From positions 186,001-250,000 of the forward strand of contig UBKJ01000005.1 of NCBI GenBank assembly GCA_900465915.1: a DNA stretch of 64,000 nucleotides. The letters are read 5' to 3'. Both the position numbers and the translations under genes were made by a program. Below the pieces are notes generated by a model. That model did no database searches. It was not told the DNA's origin and saw only the letters and a list, made by a program, of their open reading frames with translations. Source of the stretch: Hyphomicrobiales bacterium. GTDB taxonomy: Bacteria; Pseudomonadota; Alphaproteobacteria; Rhizobiales; Rhizobiaceae. Shown piece by piece: positions 15,487 to 25,148 of this stretch (positions are counted from its first letter, which is position 1; the number at the start of each line of letters is the position of its first letter).

Positions 15487-15520
15487 CGCTCCGTCCGAGA
15501 CTCAACTTTGCTGCATGTCT

Positions 15521-15536
15521 ATGTAAAGCTTTACAT
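15521..15536. promoter_or_regulatory. LacI-type operator O1
   Basis: ATGTAAAGCTTTACAT is a perfect 16-bp palindrome with the central CG-like step and TGTAAA arms usual for this family. It lies 35 bases upstream of the lacI-type gene and just upstream of the -35 box of the divergent operon. Confidence 0.75.
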
Positions 15537-15542
15537 TCTGCG

Positions 15543-15571
15543 TTGACGCCCCGCAATAGCCGTGCGATAAG
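15543..15571 (+). promoter_or_regulatory. Promoter of the sugar isomerase/ABC operon
   Basis: TTGACG (15543-15548), 17-base spacer, GATAAG (15566-15571). It is bracketed by the two operators; O2 covers the expected transcript start. Confidence 0.6.
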
Positions 15572-15576
15572 CCGTC

Positions 15577-15592
15577 ATGTAAACGATTGCAT
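15577..15592. promoter_or_regulatory. LacI-type operator O2
   Basis: ATGTAAACGATTGCAT is an imperfect palindrome with ATG/CAT ends and central CG, closely resembling the TGTAAACG-TTNCA sites of LacI-family repressors. Its centre is 56 bp from that of O1, compatible with looping. Confidence 0.72.
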
Positions 15593-15651
15593 CGCCCGTC
15601 GAACGGGCGGGGCCGGCGCGCCGGGGAGGGCGACGCCGTGAGGAGGATCAT

Positions 15652-16719
15652 ATGAGCCAGACCCGGTTCGGCCGGTTGAAGGGGCCCGGGATATTTCTCG
15701 CCCAGTTCGCGGGCGGCGAAGCGCCGTTCGACACGCTCGGAAACATCGCCGGCTGGGCCGCGGGGCTCGGCTACAAGGGCGTCCAGCTTCCGTGCGACCC
15801 GCGTTTCATCGATCTCGACCGCGCCGCAGGCTCGAAGGATTATTGCGACGAGCTGAAGGGCGTCTGCGCCGAGGCCGGCGTCGAGATCACCGAGCTTTCC
15901 ACCCATATCCAGGGGCAGCTCGTGGCGGTGCATCCCGCCTACGCGCCTCAGTTCGACGCCTTCGCGCCCGAGGCGCTGCGCGGCAAGCCGCAGGCGCAGG
16001 CCGAATGGGCGGCGGGCGAGGTCGTCAAGGCGGCGCGCGCCTCGCGCAATCTCGGCCTCGACGTGCAGGTCGGCTTTTCCGGCGCGCTGGCCTGGCCCTA
16101 TCTCTATCCCTGGCCGCAACGCCCCGCCGGCCTGGTCGAGGAAGCTTTCGCGGAGCTCGCCCGCCGCTGGAGGCCGATCCTCGACGCGCATGATGAGCTG
16201 GGCGTCGACTACGCCTACGAGCTTCATCCGGGCGAGGACCTGATGGACGGGACGAGCTTCGAGCGCTTCCTCGACGCGCTCGGCGGCCACGCCCGCGCCT
16301 GCATCAATTACGATCCGTCGCATTTCGTCCTGCAGCAGCTCGATTATCTCGGCTTCATCGACGTCTACGCCGACCGCATCAAGGCCTTCCACGTCAAGGA
16401 CGCCGAGTTCCTGCCGAGCGCCAAGCAGGGCGTCTATTCCGGCTTCGCCTCCTGGGCCGACCGGGCCGGGCGCTTCCGCTCGCTCGGCGACGGGCAGGTG
16501 GATTTCGGCGGCGTGTTCTCGCGCCTGACCCAGGCCGGCTATTCCGGCTGGGCGGTGCTGGAATGGGAATGCTGCCTGAAATCGCCGGCGCAGGGCGCGG
16601 CGGAGAGTGCGCCTTTCATCGAAGCGCATCTGATCGAGCCGACGCCCCGCGCCTTCGACGATTTCGCAGACAGCGGAACCGACCGCGGCGCGCTGCGCGG
16701 CATGCTCGGGCTGGACTGA
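15652..16719 (+). CDS. Sugar phosphate isomerase/epimerase-like TIM-barrel protein
   Basis: 355 residues of the xylose-isomerase-like TIM-barrel family (Pfam AP_endonuc_2). Metal-site candidates are Glu and His in YELHPGED near 185, D in YDPSHF near 220, H in FHVKDAEF near 245 and a late Glu in VLEWECC near 305. It is the first gene after the LacI-controlled promoter and is followed by an ABC sugar importer, so it should isomerise or epimerise the imported sugar or a derivative. It is longer than IolE/IolI-type members. The exact reaction is not predictable. Confidence 0.82.
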   Translation: MSQTRFGRLKGPGIFLAQFAGGEAPFDTLGNIAGWAAGLGYKGVQLPCDPRFIDLDRAAGSKDYCDELKGVCAEAGVEITELSTHIQGQLVAVHPAYAPQFDAFAPEALRGKPQAQAEWAAGEVVKAARASRNLGLDVQVGFSGALAWPYLYPWPQRPAGLVEEAFAELARRWRPILDAHDELGVDYAYELHPGEDLMDGTSFERFLDALGGHARACINYDPSHFVLQQLDYLGFIDVYADRIKAFHVKDAEFLPSAKQGVYSGFASWADRAGRFRSLGDGQVDFGGVFSRLTQAGYSGWAVLEWECCLKSPAQGAAESAPFIEAHLIEPTPRAFDDFADSGTDRGALRGMLGLD

Positions 16720-16790
16720 GCGATGGCGCCGGCGATCCGTCTTCGCGTCGCCGCCGCGCGAACCTCGCTTTGGGAGGGAGAAGGATTGCG

Positions 16791-18305
16791 ATGAACGCCG
16801 AACCGGACGCCGGGCTTGCAATTGACCTGACGCATATCGTCAAGCGTTTCGGCTCCGTGCAGGTCCTGCACGACGTCAGCTTTTCCCTCGCGCCGGGAAA
16901 GGTCTACGGGCTTTTGGGCGAGAACGGCGCCGGCAAGTCCACCCTGATGAAGATACTGGCCGGCTACCAGCCGCCCGATTCCGGGGAGATCAGGATCAAC
17001 GGCAAGCCGGTCTCCTTCGCCAGCTCGCGCGACGCCGAGGCCGCGGGCGTCGTGCTGATCCACCAGGAATTCAACCTCGCCGACGACCTCAGCGTCTCGG
17101 ACAATATCTTCCTCGGCCATGAGAAGAAGAAGGGCCTGCTGCTCGACGACAAGGCGATGCACGCCGCCGCGGCCAAGGTGCTGAAGGACGTCGGCGTCAA
17201 CGTCCATCCCTCCACCAAGGTGTCGCGCCTGATCGTCGCCGAAAAGCAGCTGGTCGAGATCGCCAAGGCGATGGCCAAGAACGCCCGGCTGCTGATCATG
17301 GACGAGCCGACGGCCACGCTGACCCCGTCGGAGACCAGCCGCCTGTTCAGGCTGATCGACGCGATGCGCGCCAAGGGCGTCACCGTCATCTACATCTCGC
17401 ACAAGCTGGACGAGGTCGAGCGCATCACGGACGAGGTCGTCGTCATGCGCGACGGGCGTTTCGTCGGCCGGGCGCAGACCAAAGACATCACCCGCCGCCA
17501 GATGGCCAACATGATGATCGGCCGCGAGCTGAGCGACCTTTTCCCGCCCCGCGTCCCGGTGCCGGCCACCGTCGCGCCGGTGCTGAAGGTGACGGATTTC
17601 AGCGTGCCGGGCTGGGCCGAGAAGATCAGCTTCGAGGTCCGGCCGGGCGAGATCCTCGGCTTCGCCGGCCTGGTCGGGGCCGGCCGCACGGAGCTGTTCG
17701 AGGGCCTGCTCGGCCTGCGCCCCGGCGGCGGCCGCGTCGAGCTGGCGGGCAAGCCGGTCCGCTTCCGCTCGCCGCGCGAAGCCGCCGATCGGGGCCTCAC
17801 CTATCTGAGCGAGGACCGCAAGGGCAAGGGCCTGCACGTCGATTTCACGCTGCGGCCCAACCTGACGTTGATGGCGCTGGACCGCTACGTAAAGCCGCTG
17901 CTCAACCCGACCGCCGAGCAGCGGGCGCTGGAGGAGGCGGTGAAGGAATACGGCATCCGCACCGGCAGCCTGCACAACAAGGCGTCGGCCCTTTCCGGCG
18001 GCAACCAGCAGAAGCTGGCGCTGGCCAAGGTGCTGCATCCCGCGCCCAAAGTCGTGGTGCTCGACGAGCCGACGCGCGGCGTCGACATCGGCGCCAAGCG
18101 CGACATCTATTTCCTCATCAGCCGGCTGGCGGCGCAGGGGCTGGCGGTGGTCGTCATCTCCTCCGAGCTGCTGGAGCTGATCGGACTGGCGCATCGCGTC
18201 GTCGTCATGCGGGCCGGGCAGTTCGCGGCCGAGGTCGACGGCGACCATCTCACCGAACAAGAACTCATCGCACACGCAACAGGAACCGCCCATGTCGACG
18301 CCTGA
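16791..18305 (+). CDS. Sugar ABC importer ATP-binding protein (RbsA/XylG type, two ATPase domains)
   Basis: 504 residues from ATG 16791 with GGGAGGGAGAAGG upstream. Domain one has Walker [10 protein letters not shown] and Walker [16 protein letters not shown]. Domain two has the degenerate P-loop [18 protein letters not shown], signature [15 protein letters not shown] and [17 protein letters not shown]. This double ATPase is typical of CUT2 importers of monosaccharides. It overlaps the permease gene by 14 bases. Confidence 0.93.
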   Translation: MNAEPDAGLAIDLTHIVKRFGSVQVLHDVSFSLAPGKVYGLLGENGAGKSTLMKILAGYQPPDSGEIRINGKPVSFASSRDAEAAGVVLIHQEFNLADDLSVSDNIFLGHEKKKGLLLDDKAMHAAAAKVLKDVGVNVHPSTKVSRLIVAEKQLVEIAKAMAKNARLLIMDEPTATLTPSETSRLFRLIDAMRAKGVTVIYISHKLDEVERITDEVVVMRDGRFVGRAQTKDITRRQMANMMIGRELSDLFPPRVPVPATVAPVLKVTDFSVPGWAEKISFEVRPGEILGFAGLVGAGRTELFEGLLGLRPGGGRVELAGKPVRFRSPREAADRGLTYLSEDRKGKGLHVDFTLRPNLTLMALDRYVKPLLNPTAEQRALEEAVKEYGIRTGSLHNKASALSGGNQQKLALAKVLHPAPKVVVLDEPTRGVDIGAKRDIYFLISRLAAQGLAVVVISSELLELIGLAHRVVVMRAGQFAAEVDGDHLTEQELIAHATGTAHVDA

Positions 18306-19320
18306 CCAGCCCCAAAAGGAACCCGGCGACGCCGTCCGCCCGCGCGAGTCCGCTGCGGCCGCCTGGCGCGACCGCCTGCAGAGCTACGGGCCGGTGGCCG
18401 GCCTGGTCCTGCTCTGCATCGTCGGCACCTGGCTCAACGGCGATTTCGCCACCAGCGACAACATCCTCAACGTGCTGACCCGCACCGCCTTCATCGGCAT
18501 CATCGCGGTGGGCATGTGCTTCGTCATCATCTCCGGCGGCATCGACCTTTCGGTCGGCTCGATGGCGGCGCTGATCGCCGGCTGCGTGATCATGCTGATC
18601 AACTGGGCGGGGCAGGTCGTCGGCTCGCCGCTCCTGGCCGTGCTCATCGGCGCCGTGGCCGCCGTCGTGCTCGGCGGCTTCTTCGGCATGATCCACGGCA
18701 TATTGATCACGCGCGGGCGCATCGAGCCCTTCATCGTGACGCTGGGCACGCTCGGCATCTACCGCGCCTATCTCACCTATTTCTCCGGCGGCGGCGCCAT
18801 CACGCTCGACAACGACCTGGCCGACGTCTACGCGCCGGTCTATTACGGCTATTTCCTCGGCGTGCCGATCCCGGTCTGGGTGTTTCTTGGCGTGGCGCTG
18901 ATCGGCGGGCTGATCCTCAACCGCACCGCCTATGGCCGCTACGTGCAGGCCATCGGCTCCAACGAGCAGGTCGCGCGCTACGCCGCCGTCGACGTCGACA
19001 GGGTCAAGCTCAAGACCTACGTCCTGCTGGGCGTCTGCGTCGGCGTCGCGACGCTGCTTTACGTGCCGCGCCTCGGCTCGGCCTCGCCGACCACCGGCCT
19101 CCTGTGGGAGCTGGAGGCCATCGCGGCCGTCATCGTCGGCGGCACGGCGCTGAAGGGCGGCGCCGGCTCGATCGCCGGCACCGTGGTCGGCGCGATCCTG
19201 CTTTCCGTCATCAGCAATATTCTCAATCTGACCAGCATCATCAGCGTCTACCTGAATGCGGCAGTGCAGGGATTCGTCATCATCGCCGTCGCGCTGCTGC
19301 AGCGCAGCCGGCGGTCGTGA
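18292..19320 (+). CDS. Sugar ABC importer permease (RbsC type, CUT2)
   Basis: 342 residues, about ten membrane helices. Conserved CUT2 permease segments are visible: [22 protein letters not shown] near 80, the cytoplasmic loop [24 protein letters not shown] near 215 and [20 protein letters not shown] near 270. A soluble N-terminal extension of about 35 residues precedes the first helix. It forms one importer with the ATPase and the binding protein. Confidence 0.93.
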   Translation: MSTPDQPQKEPGDAVRPRESAAAAWRDRLQSYGPVAGLVLLCIVGTWLNGDFATSDNILNVLTRTAFIGIIAVGMCFVIISGGIDLSVGSMAALIAGCVIMLINWAGQVVGSPLLAVLIGAVAAVVLGGFFGMIHGILITRGRIEPFIVTLGTLGIYRAYLTYFSGGGAITLDNDLADVYAPVYYGYFLGVPIPVWVFLGVALIGGLILNRTAYGRYVQAIGSNEQVARYAAVDVDRVKLKTYVLLGVCVGVATLLYVPRLGSASPTTGLLWELEAIAAVIVGGTALKGGAGSIAGTVVGAILLSVISNILNLTSIISVYLNAAVQGFVIIAVALLQRSRRS

Positions 19321-19353
19321 GCGAGTGAACAGTCAACAATGGGAGAGGAAATC

Positions 19354-20319
19354 ATGACGAATATCACAAGGCGCCTGGCCGTCCAGGTGGTGGTCGCGGC
19401 GGCGGCTCTGGCGGCTCTGCCGGCGATGGCCGAGGAGAAGGTCCATCTCGGCGTGTCGATCCCGGCGGCCACCCACAGCTTCATGGGCGGCGTCAACTAC
19501 TGGGCCGAGCAGGCGAAGAAGGATCTCGAGGCCGCCCATCCGGGACTCAAGATCACGCTGAAGACCGCCGCCAACGCGACCGAGCAGGCCGACCAGCTGC
19601 GCGACCTCAGCACCGTCTCCAAGATCAACGCGCTGGTGGTGTTCCCGTTCGAGTCCGGCGCGCTGACCAAGCCGGTCGCCGCCGTGAAGAGCAAGGGCGT
19701 CTATATCACCGTCGTCGATCGCGGCCTGACCGATCCGAGCATCCAGGACGCCTATATTTCGGGCGACAACACCGCCTTCGGCAAGATTCCGGCCGAATAC
19801 ATCGCCAAGCAATTGAACGGCAAGGGCAATGTCGTGGCGCTGCGCGGCATCGCCACGACGCTCGACAATGAGCGCATGGACGCCTTCAACGGCGTGCTGA
19901 AGAACCATCCGGACATCAAGCTGCTCGACGCGCAATACGCCAACTGGAACCGCGACGACGCCTATAAGGTGACGCAGGACTTCCTGACCCGCTTCAAGCA
20001 GATCGACGCGTTCTGGGCCGCCGACGACGACATGGCCTTCGGCGCCGTGAAGGCGATCGACCAGGCGGGCCGCAAGGACATCAAGATCATCTTCGGCGGC
20101 GCGGGCGCCAAGGGCATGGTGAAGATCATCAAGGACGGCACCGACCCGCGCATCCAGGCGGACGTCAGCTACTCGCCGAAATTCATCTACGAGGCGATCA
20201 AGATGACGGCCGAAGCCCGTCTGAAAGGCGAAAAGCTGCCGGCCAACAACATCATCCCGTCCGTCCTGATCGACAAGTCGAACGCCGCCGAATTCTACCA
20301 TCCGAACTCGCCGTTCTGA
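19354..20319 (+). CDS. Sugar ABC importer periplasmic binding protein (CUT2)
   Basis: 321 residues. The ATG at 19354 is chosen because GGAGAGGA lies just upstream; an earlier ATG at 19339 overlaps that site. The signal peptide ends at LPAMA after a hydrophobic VVVAAAALAAL stretch. The mature part is a type I binding protein (VHLGVSIPAATHSFMGGVNY; LVVFPFESGALTKPV; NTAFGKIPAEYIA; FWAADDDMAFGAVKA). The closest general relatives bind ribose- or xylose-like sugars; the ligand is not assignable. Last gene of the operon, followed by a strong terminator hairpin. Confidence 0.92.
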   Translation: MTNITRRLAVQVVVAAAALAALPAMAEEKVHLGVSIPAATHSFMGGVNYWAEQAKKDLEAAHPGLKITLKTAANATEQADQLRDLSTVSKINALVVFPFESGALTKPVAAVKSKGVYITVVDRGLTDPSIQDAYISGDNTAFGKIPAEYIAKQLNGKGNVVALRGIATTLDNERMDAFNGVLKNHPDIKLLDAQYANWNRDDAYKVTQDFLTRFKQIDAFWAADDDMAFGAVKAIDQAGRKDIKIIFGGAGAKGMVKIIKDGTDPRIQADVSYSPKFIYEAIKMTAEARLKGEKLPANNIIPSVLIDKSNAAEFYHPNSPF

Positions 20320-20336
20320 TCCTGACTGATAAACAG

Positions 20337-20366
20337 CCTGTCCCCGGTCGTAAGGCCGGGGACAGG
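20337..20366 (+). terminator. Terminator hairpin after the sugar importer operon
   Basis: CCTGTCCCCGG (20337-20347) and CCGGGGACAGG (20356-20366) pair perfectly over 11 bases with an eight-base loop. Only a loosely T-rich tract follows. Confidence 0.65.
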
Positions 20367-20399
20367 TGAGACTCATTCTAAAAATTTTGATTTCACCTG

Positions 20400-21400
20400 A
20401 AAGTAGCGCCTATGAGGAGCAACTTTCCGCAGCAAACGCCCGATCTACATCAGCTTGGTAGGGCAGTCACGATGGCTTTATCGCTGCAGCGCACAGGCTG
20501 GTGGCGCGCGTTGGCAGGAATTTCGATCTGGGCGCCGGAGTGTTGTCGAGCAACCCAGAATTGCTGCCGCTTCCGCGATGGACCTCGGGCTCGATCTGGA
20601 AACAAACTACGATTCCTTCACGGAGATGGTTAAAGCAGAGGCGATGCACGGACGACGTCGACGCCTGCCCCCAACCAGCTTCTATTTCCGTTCGACAAGG
20701 CGCTTTCCGAAGCCGAGATTCACGCCATTTGCAGACAAGTGGCCACCTCGCCTCTCGCGATCGAGCTCGAAGAGATCGTGAAACCTCCGGCAAGCAATTC
20801 ATCCTCACCTATAACCATGACCGCCAACGGCGATCATGGCGCCATCAGCGTCGTGCAAGCCCAATATGTGAAGGCTGGCTCGCCAGCGAGCTCGGCGACG
20901 CTGGGCGCAAGGGAGCGAAATGGCGAACCGATCCGGTGCAAAGCAGCGCAGACGACTGTATTAACGACATCGGCGCCCATGCCTAATTTGCTCTCCTTCA
21001 TCACCGAATTGAAGCTGAAGCGGCTCGTCTCCGACCTGTCCGTCATGTCGCCGGTCGGTGATTGGACGGCAACATGCCTGTGAGCAATGCAGTACGAAGG
21101 TGGGCATGCGGCTAGGTTTGGACCAGCTAGCTCACCATCGGCAATAACAATGGGCTGAATACGCCTCCCCGACGAGACGCGCTCCGGAGTGGTTGCAAGC
21201 GGAGCCAGACATTATTGTAATTAGCCAAACTCGGCGACCCGGCAATGCATTATGCGTAGCGGAGCCGGCGGCTGCCTCTGCTGAAACTTTTTACGAAAAG
21301 CTGAAGCGTGCATCTGGCGACCCGTGAAAGGCGCTCAGCTATTTGGCTTTCTTCAAGCGTGTCGGAATGTCCAGGTCGGTGGATCGTGTCGCATTTTAAA
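20400..21400 (+). other. Gene-poor stretch with decayed coding fragments
   Basis: No complete gene is visible. Short open frames change register, as in a degraded gene. One fragment around 20675-20760 reads PFDKALSEAEIHAI, like the end of a LamG/concanavalin-type repeat found in phage and surface proteins; this match is weak. The base composition is lower in GC than the neighbours and the frames lack ribosome-binding sites. I treat it as eroded foreign DNA of unknown origin. Confidence 0.35.
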
Positions 21401-21442
21401 ATGCCGACGCTATATGTGTCGTGAAAATCCCTTTAATAACGC

Positions 21443-21454
21443 ATCATGCATGAT
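21443..21454. promoter_or_regulatory. Candidate GntR operator, site 1 (upstream of iolC-like gene)
   Basis: ATCATGCATGAT is a perfect 12-bp palindrome. Its core ATGCATGAT recurs at 25012-25020 and 25077-25085 in the other control region of the same catabolic cluster, which suggests a shared regulator, probably the GntR protein at 33030-33752. Confidence 0.45.
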
Positions 21455-21539
21455 ATATTTTTATTGCGATTTTTTACGTTGGAGCCTATGAGAATGCATC
21501 GAGCAGCTTGGGAAATATGGCAGGCGGCGTTTGAAGCGG

Positions 21540-21780
21540 AGAGGAGTTAGTCCTTGTTCTCTATGACGTTATTTCAAAATCGATTGGAACTTTGACGCGG
21601 TATTTGAATATTATTCTTGATTAAATGGAATAATAATTGAAATTTCCGCCAGAAAATTACTTAAAGAAATTTTATATAATATATATAAACTTCATGTTTA
21701 TATAGGAAATTTTATAAAAATATTGATATAGTTGTTTTTATATATTTCCGTTAGCGTTTCGTTGAACTGAGGCCTTTCGA
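21540..21780. repeat. Strongly AT-rich intergenic block with 9-bp inverted repeat
   Basis: About 240 bases of mostly A and T in an otherwise GC-rich window. It contains TATATAAAC (21682-21690) facing GTTTATATA (21696-21704) around TTCAT. No gene is visible. It lies just upstream of the iolC-like gene and could hold its promoter, be an AT-rich island bound by a silencing protein, or mark the edge of transferred DNA. Confidence 0.55.
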
Positions 21781-21790
21781 AGGAAAGAAT

Positions 21791-23698
21791 ATGCATAGGA
21801 CGTTGGACGTCATCACGATCGGACGCAGCGCGATCGACCTATATGGCATGCAGATCGGCGGACGGCTGGAGGACATGGGGTCGTTCCGTAAATATATCGG
21901 GGGCAGCCCCACCAATATCGCCTGCGGCGCAGCTCGTTTGGGGTTGAGGAGCGCTCTAATTACCCGGGTCGGGAACGAGCATATGGGTCGCTTCGTGCGT
22001 GAGCAGCTCGAGCGCGAGGGCGTGGACACCCGCGGCGTGATAACGGACTTCGAGCGGCTCACGGCGTTGGCCATTCTCGGCATTCGTGACGAGACTCAGT
22101 TTCCCTTGCTTTTCTATCGCGAAAATTGCGCCGATATGGCGCTCTGCGAAGACGACATAGATGAGTCCTTCATAGCGCTGGCGCGGTCGGTCGTGGCGAC
22201 GGGCACCCATCTGTCACACCCCCGCACCGAAGCGGCGGTTCTGAAGGCGCTGAACTTGGCGCGCAAGCATGATTTGCGGACGGCTCTCGATATCGACTAT
22301 CGCCCCAATCTCTGGGGCGTCGCGGGGCACGGCGAAGGCGAAAATCGCTTCGTTGAAAGTCGGAGGGTGACGGAGCGGCTTCAGGCTTCGCTTCGTCTAT
22401 TTGACCTTATCGTCGGAACTGAAGAAGAATTCCATATCGCGGGCGGCTCCACCGATACGATCGACGCCTTGCGTGCGGTGCGCGCCGTCACAGATGCGGT
22501 ACTCGTCTGCAAGCGGGGCGCGAAGGGCGCGGTGGCGGTCGAAGGCGCAATACCCGACCATCTGGACCAGGGACAGACCGGTCCGGGTTTCCCCATCGAG
22601 GTTTTCAATGTCCTTGGCGCGGGCGACGGATTTTTTTCCGGACTGCTCAAGGGATGGCTGGAAGACGCCGATTGGCCGCGCGCGCTCGAATACGCCAACG
22701 CCTGCGGCGCGTTCGCTGTCAGCCGCCATGGCTGCACGCCCGCCTATCCGAGCGCGTTGGAACTGGAGTTCTTTCTAAAGCGCGGCATTGTTCGGCGTGA
22801 CCTGCGGAACGACCGGGAACTGGAGCAGATCCACTGGTCGACCAACAGAAGCGGCGACTGGCCGAGCATGCGTGTCTTCGCTTTCGATCACCGCATTCAG
22901 CTTGAGGAAATGCCGGGTTATACCCTTGAGCGCGGCGGCGACTTCAAGCTGCTTTGCCTGCAAGCCGCCTGTCAGGTCCAGGCGGGAAGGGCGGGCTACG
23001 GGATACTATGCGACAACAGGATTGGACGAAGGGCGCTCCACGCCGCTACGGGAACCGGATTGTGGATCGGACGCCCCTGCGAATGGCCGGGATCGCGGCC
23101 GCTGCAGTTGGAGCCGGAACTGGGACTGGATTGCGGCGGCCTTGAAGAGTGGGCGCGCGACAACGTCGTCAAGGTCCTATGTTTCTGCCACCCGTCCGAC
23201 AGCGCGGAACTGCGCGCCAAGCAGGAAAAAACGGTCAAACGGCTTTTCGAAGCCGCGCGTCGTAACGGCCTGGAATTTCTGCTCGAGGTCATCCCGTCCA
23301 AGGCCGGGCCCGTCGACGACACGACGACGGCGACTCTGATCGAGCAGTTCTATTCGATTGGCGTTTATCCCGACTGGTGGAAGCTTGAGCCGATGAGAAC
23401 CGAGGCCGCCTGGAAAAACGCCATCGCAGCGATCGAAGCTCATGACAAGCATACACGCGGCATCGTGGTGCTCGGGCTCGATGCGCCGGAAGCGGAACTC
23501 GCCGCGGCCTTCGACGTGGCGGCGTCCCATCGGCTCGTCAAAGGATTTGCGGTCGGTCGGACCATCTTCGGCGACGTCGCTCGCGCCTGGATGAAGAATG
23601 AGATGAACGACGCCGCGGCCGTCACAGAGATGGCCGAACGTTTCGCGCGTCTTAGCGATATCTGGGATCGTGCCCGTTTGAGGGCGCGGCTGGACTGA
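21791..23698 (+). CDS. iolC: Bifunctional IolC-type sugar-acid kinase fused to DUF2090 aldolase-like domain
   Basis: 635 residues, the usual size of proteobacterial fused IolC. Residues 1-330 form a PfkB/ribokinase domain (IGRSAIDLYG; YIGGSPTNIACGAARLGL; NVLGAGDGFFSGLLKGWL with the catalytic GAGD). From about 345 on is DUF2090 (MRVFAFDHRIQLEEM; VVLGLDAPEAEL; GFAVGRTIFGDV), a class I aldolase-like domain. In inositol breakdown the pair phosphorylates 5-dehydro-2-deoxygluconate and splits it to dihydroxyacetone phosphate and malonate semialdehyde. No iolB, D, E or G gene is nearby. An idonate-type dehydrogenase is, so here the substrate may be a related keto-acid such as 5-keto-gluconate; that is inference. 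Confidence 0.85.
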   Translation: MHRTLDVITIGRSAIDLYGMQIGGRLEDMGSFRKYIGGSPTNIACGAARLGLRSALITRVGNEHMGRFVREQLEREGVDTRGVITDFERLTALAILGIRDETQFPLLFYRENCADMALCEDDIDESFIALARSVVATGTHLSHPRTEAAVLKALNLARKHDLRTALDIDYRPNLWGVAGHGEGENRFVESRRVTERLQASLRLFDLIVGTEEEFHIAGGSTDTIDALRAVRAVTDAVLVCKRGAKGAVAVEGAIPDHLDQGQTGPGFPIEVFNVLGAGDGFFSGLLKGWLEDADWPRALEYANACGAFAVSRHGCTPAYPSALELEFFLKRGIVRRDLRNDRELEQIHWSTNRSGDWPSMRVFAFDHRIQLEEMPGYTLERGGDFKLLCLQAACQVQAGRAGYGILCDNRIGRRALHAATGTGLWIGRPCEWPGSRPLQLEPELGLDCGGLEEWARDNVVKVLCFCHPSDSAELRAKQEKTVKRLFEAARRNGLEFLLEVIPSKAGPVDDTTTATLIEQFYSIGVYPDWWKLEPMRTEAAWKNAIAAIEAHDKHTRGIVVLGLDAPEAELAAAFDVAASHRLVKGFAVGRTIFGDVARAWMKNEMNDAAAVTEMAERFARLSDIWDRARLRARLD

Positions 23699-23961
23699 TT
23701 GCCTTCGAGAAAAGCGCTGGCCGGATTGCTTGAGGCGATCCGGCGATAATTCGCCAGGCTTCGCATCTGGCGCCGTTCAGGGTCTTTCCACGTCCGATAT
23801 CGGTTGGCGGACAGCGGAGTCGTCGTTCCGCTCCGCCGCTGCGAGCGCCTGCTGCGTATTATGCGCCGATTAGCGCCGCCAAGGCGAGGCGCGCGGGTGT
23901 GACGAAGCGAGCGGCGCGGCTTGCTGCTCGTTCCGATGCCGCTTTTTGCCCCCGAACGCGA

Positions 23962-24996
23962 TCAAGGGAAGACGATCTGGACCTTCATGGCCGTGTTGCG
24001 GTCGGCCGCCTTGTCGAATGCCGCGACGATGTCTTCGAAAGCGAATTGCTGGGATGTCATCGAGGTAACGTCCAGTTTTCCGCTGGCCAGAATTTCGACG
24101 GCTTCCGCAAATTCGTAGTCGAACCTGAAGGTTCCCCTGTAATCGATTTCCTTGACCACGATTGCGCCGAGCGGGGCGGAAACCGCCTTGCCCAGCATGC
24201 CGACCTGGACGAGGACGCCGCATACCGCAAGCGCTTCGATCGAGGCTGCGACGCCGGTGGGATGGCCCGAGCATTCGAAGGCGATGTCAAACGGACCGTG
24301 CTGGTCGACGAGCGCCTCGAATGCGCCTTCCGACGATACTTCGACTGCGATGTCCGCTCCGGCGTTCTTGGCGAATTCCAATGCGGCCGAGCTGAGGTCT
24401 GTGGAGGCGACGATGGCCGCGCCGGCCCGTTTCGCCAGAGTGACGATCAGGTTTCCGATCGGCCCTGAGCCCGTCACCAGAATCTTCCTGCCGGCGATCG
24501 CGCCCGCCCGCGCCACGGCGTGGAGGCATACGGCGAGCGGCTCGGCGTAGACCAGATTGAACAGGTCCACGCTATCGGCGACCGGGAATATCTGGGCGCG
24601 ATCCACCAGGATCAGTTCGCGAAAACCTCCTTGCGTGTGAGGCGTTCGCATCGCGCTGCCCAGGAACGTTCCGTTCTCGCAATGGATGGCCTTTCCTTCC
24701 AGGCAATTCTTGCACTTGCCGCAGGTGCGCGTTGGATTGATCGCGACTTTCTGGCCGACGGATAGGTCGGTGACGCCGTCCCCCGTCGCCGCAATCACGC
24801 CCGCGATTTCATGGCCGAGAACGAGCGGCTCTTTGAGGATGATCGTGCCGTTCGCGCCATGCTGGAAATAGTGCATGTCCGAGCCGCATATGCCTCCGAC
24901 CTTGATCGCCACGGCCACTTGTCCCGCGCCCGGGGAGGGCGCGGCATGGTCTTCGAAACGCATGTCGCGTTTTCCATGCAAAACAGCTGACTTCAT
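23962..24996 (-). CDS. Zinc-dependent alcohol dehydrogenase, L-idonate 5-dehydrogenase-like
   Basis: 344 residues of the medium-chain dehydrogenase family. Visible features are GGICGSDMHYFQHG with the catalytic-zinc cysteine, GHEIAGVI, the structural-zinc cysteines in CGKCKNCLEGKAIHCEN, and the dinucleotide fold VTGSGPIGNLIVTLAKR with an acceptor loop ASTDLSSAAL that favours NAD. The DMHYFQHG signature is typical of L-idonate 5-dehydrogenase, which makes 5-keto-gluconate. ATG 24996 has AGGAGG upstream. The gene is divergent from the importer operon, with two copies of a candidate operator between them. Confidence 0.85.
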   Translation of the reverse strand: MKSAVLHGKRDMRFEDHAAPSPGAGQVAVAIKVGGICGSDMHYFQHGANGTIILKEPLVLGHEIAGVIAATGDGVTDLSVGQKVAINPTRTCGKCKNCLEGKAIHCENGTFLGSAMRTPHTQGGFRELILVDRAQIFPVADSVDLFNLVYAEPLAVCLHAVARAGAIAGRKILVTGSGPIGNLIVTLAKRAGAAIVASTDLSSAALEFAKNAGADIAVEVSSEGAFEALVDQHGPFDIAFECSGHPTGVAASIEALAVCGVLVQVGMLGKAVSAPLGAIVVKEIDYRGTFRFDYEFAEAVEILASGKLDVTSMTSQQFAFEDIVAAFDKAADRNTAMKVQIVFP

Positions 24997-25008
24997 GATA
25001 TCCTCCTA

Positions 25009-25027
25009 ATGATGCATGATGCATAAT
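25009..25027. promoter_or_regulatory. Candidate GntR operator, site 2
   Basis: ATGATGCATGATGCATAAT, 13 bases upstream of the dehydrogenase start. It contains the core ATGCATGAT shared with 21446-21454 and 25077-25085. Confidence 0.5.
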
Positions 25028-25075
25028 CTTGCATGAGGGCAAATTCAAGCGCAGAATACGATTGAAATGATATAC

Positions 25076-25090
25076 GATGCATGATACATC
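25076..25090. promoter_or_regulatory. Candidate GntR operator, site 3
   Basis: GATGCATGATACATC is an interrupted palindrome (GATG...CATC) sharing GATGCATGAT with site 2, 65 bp away. It lies 58 bases upstream of the binding-protein gene. Confidence 0.5.
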
Positions 25091-25148
25091 AAAAAACGTG
25101 TTGGGAAGAGTTGGCTAAGCAGCCAATGACACATCGGGAGGATGAAAA

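Noticed and set aside
20467..20808. Minus-strand 113-codon frame in the gene-poor stretch
   Set aside because: No family resemblance, no ribosome-binding site and many rare codons; it is better explained as part of decayed DNA.
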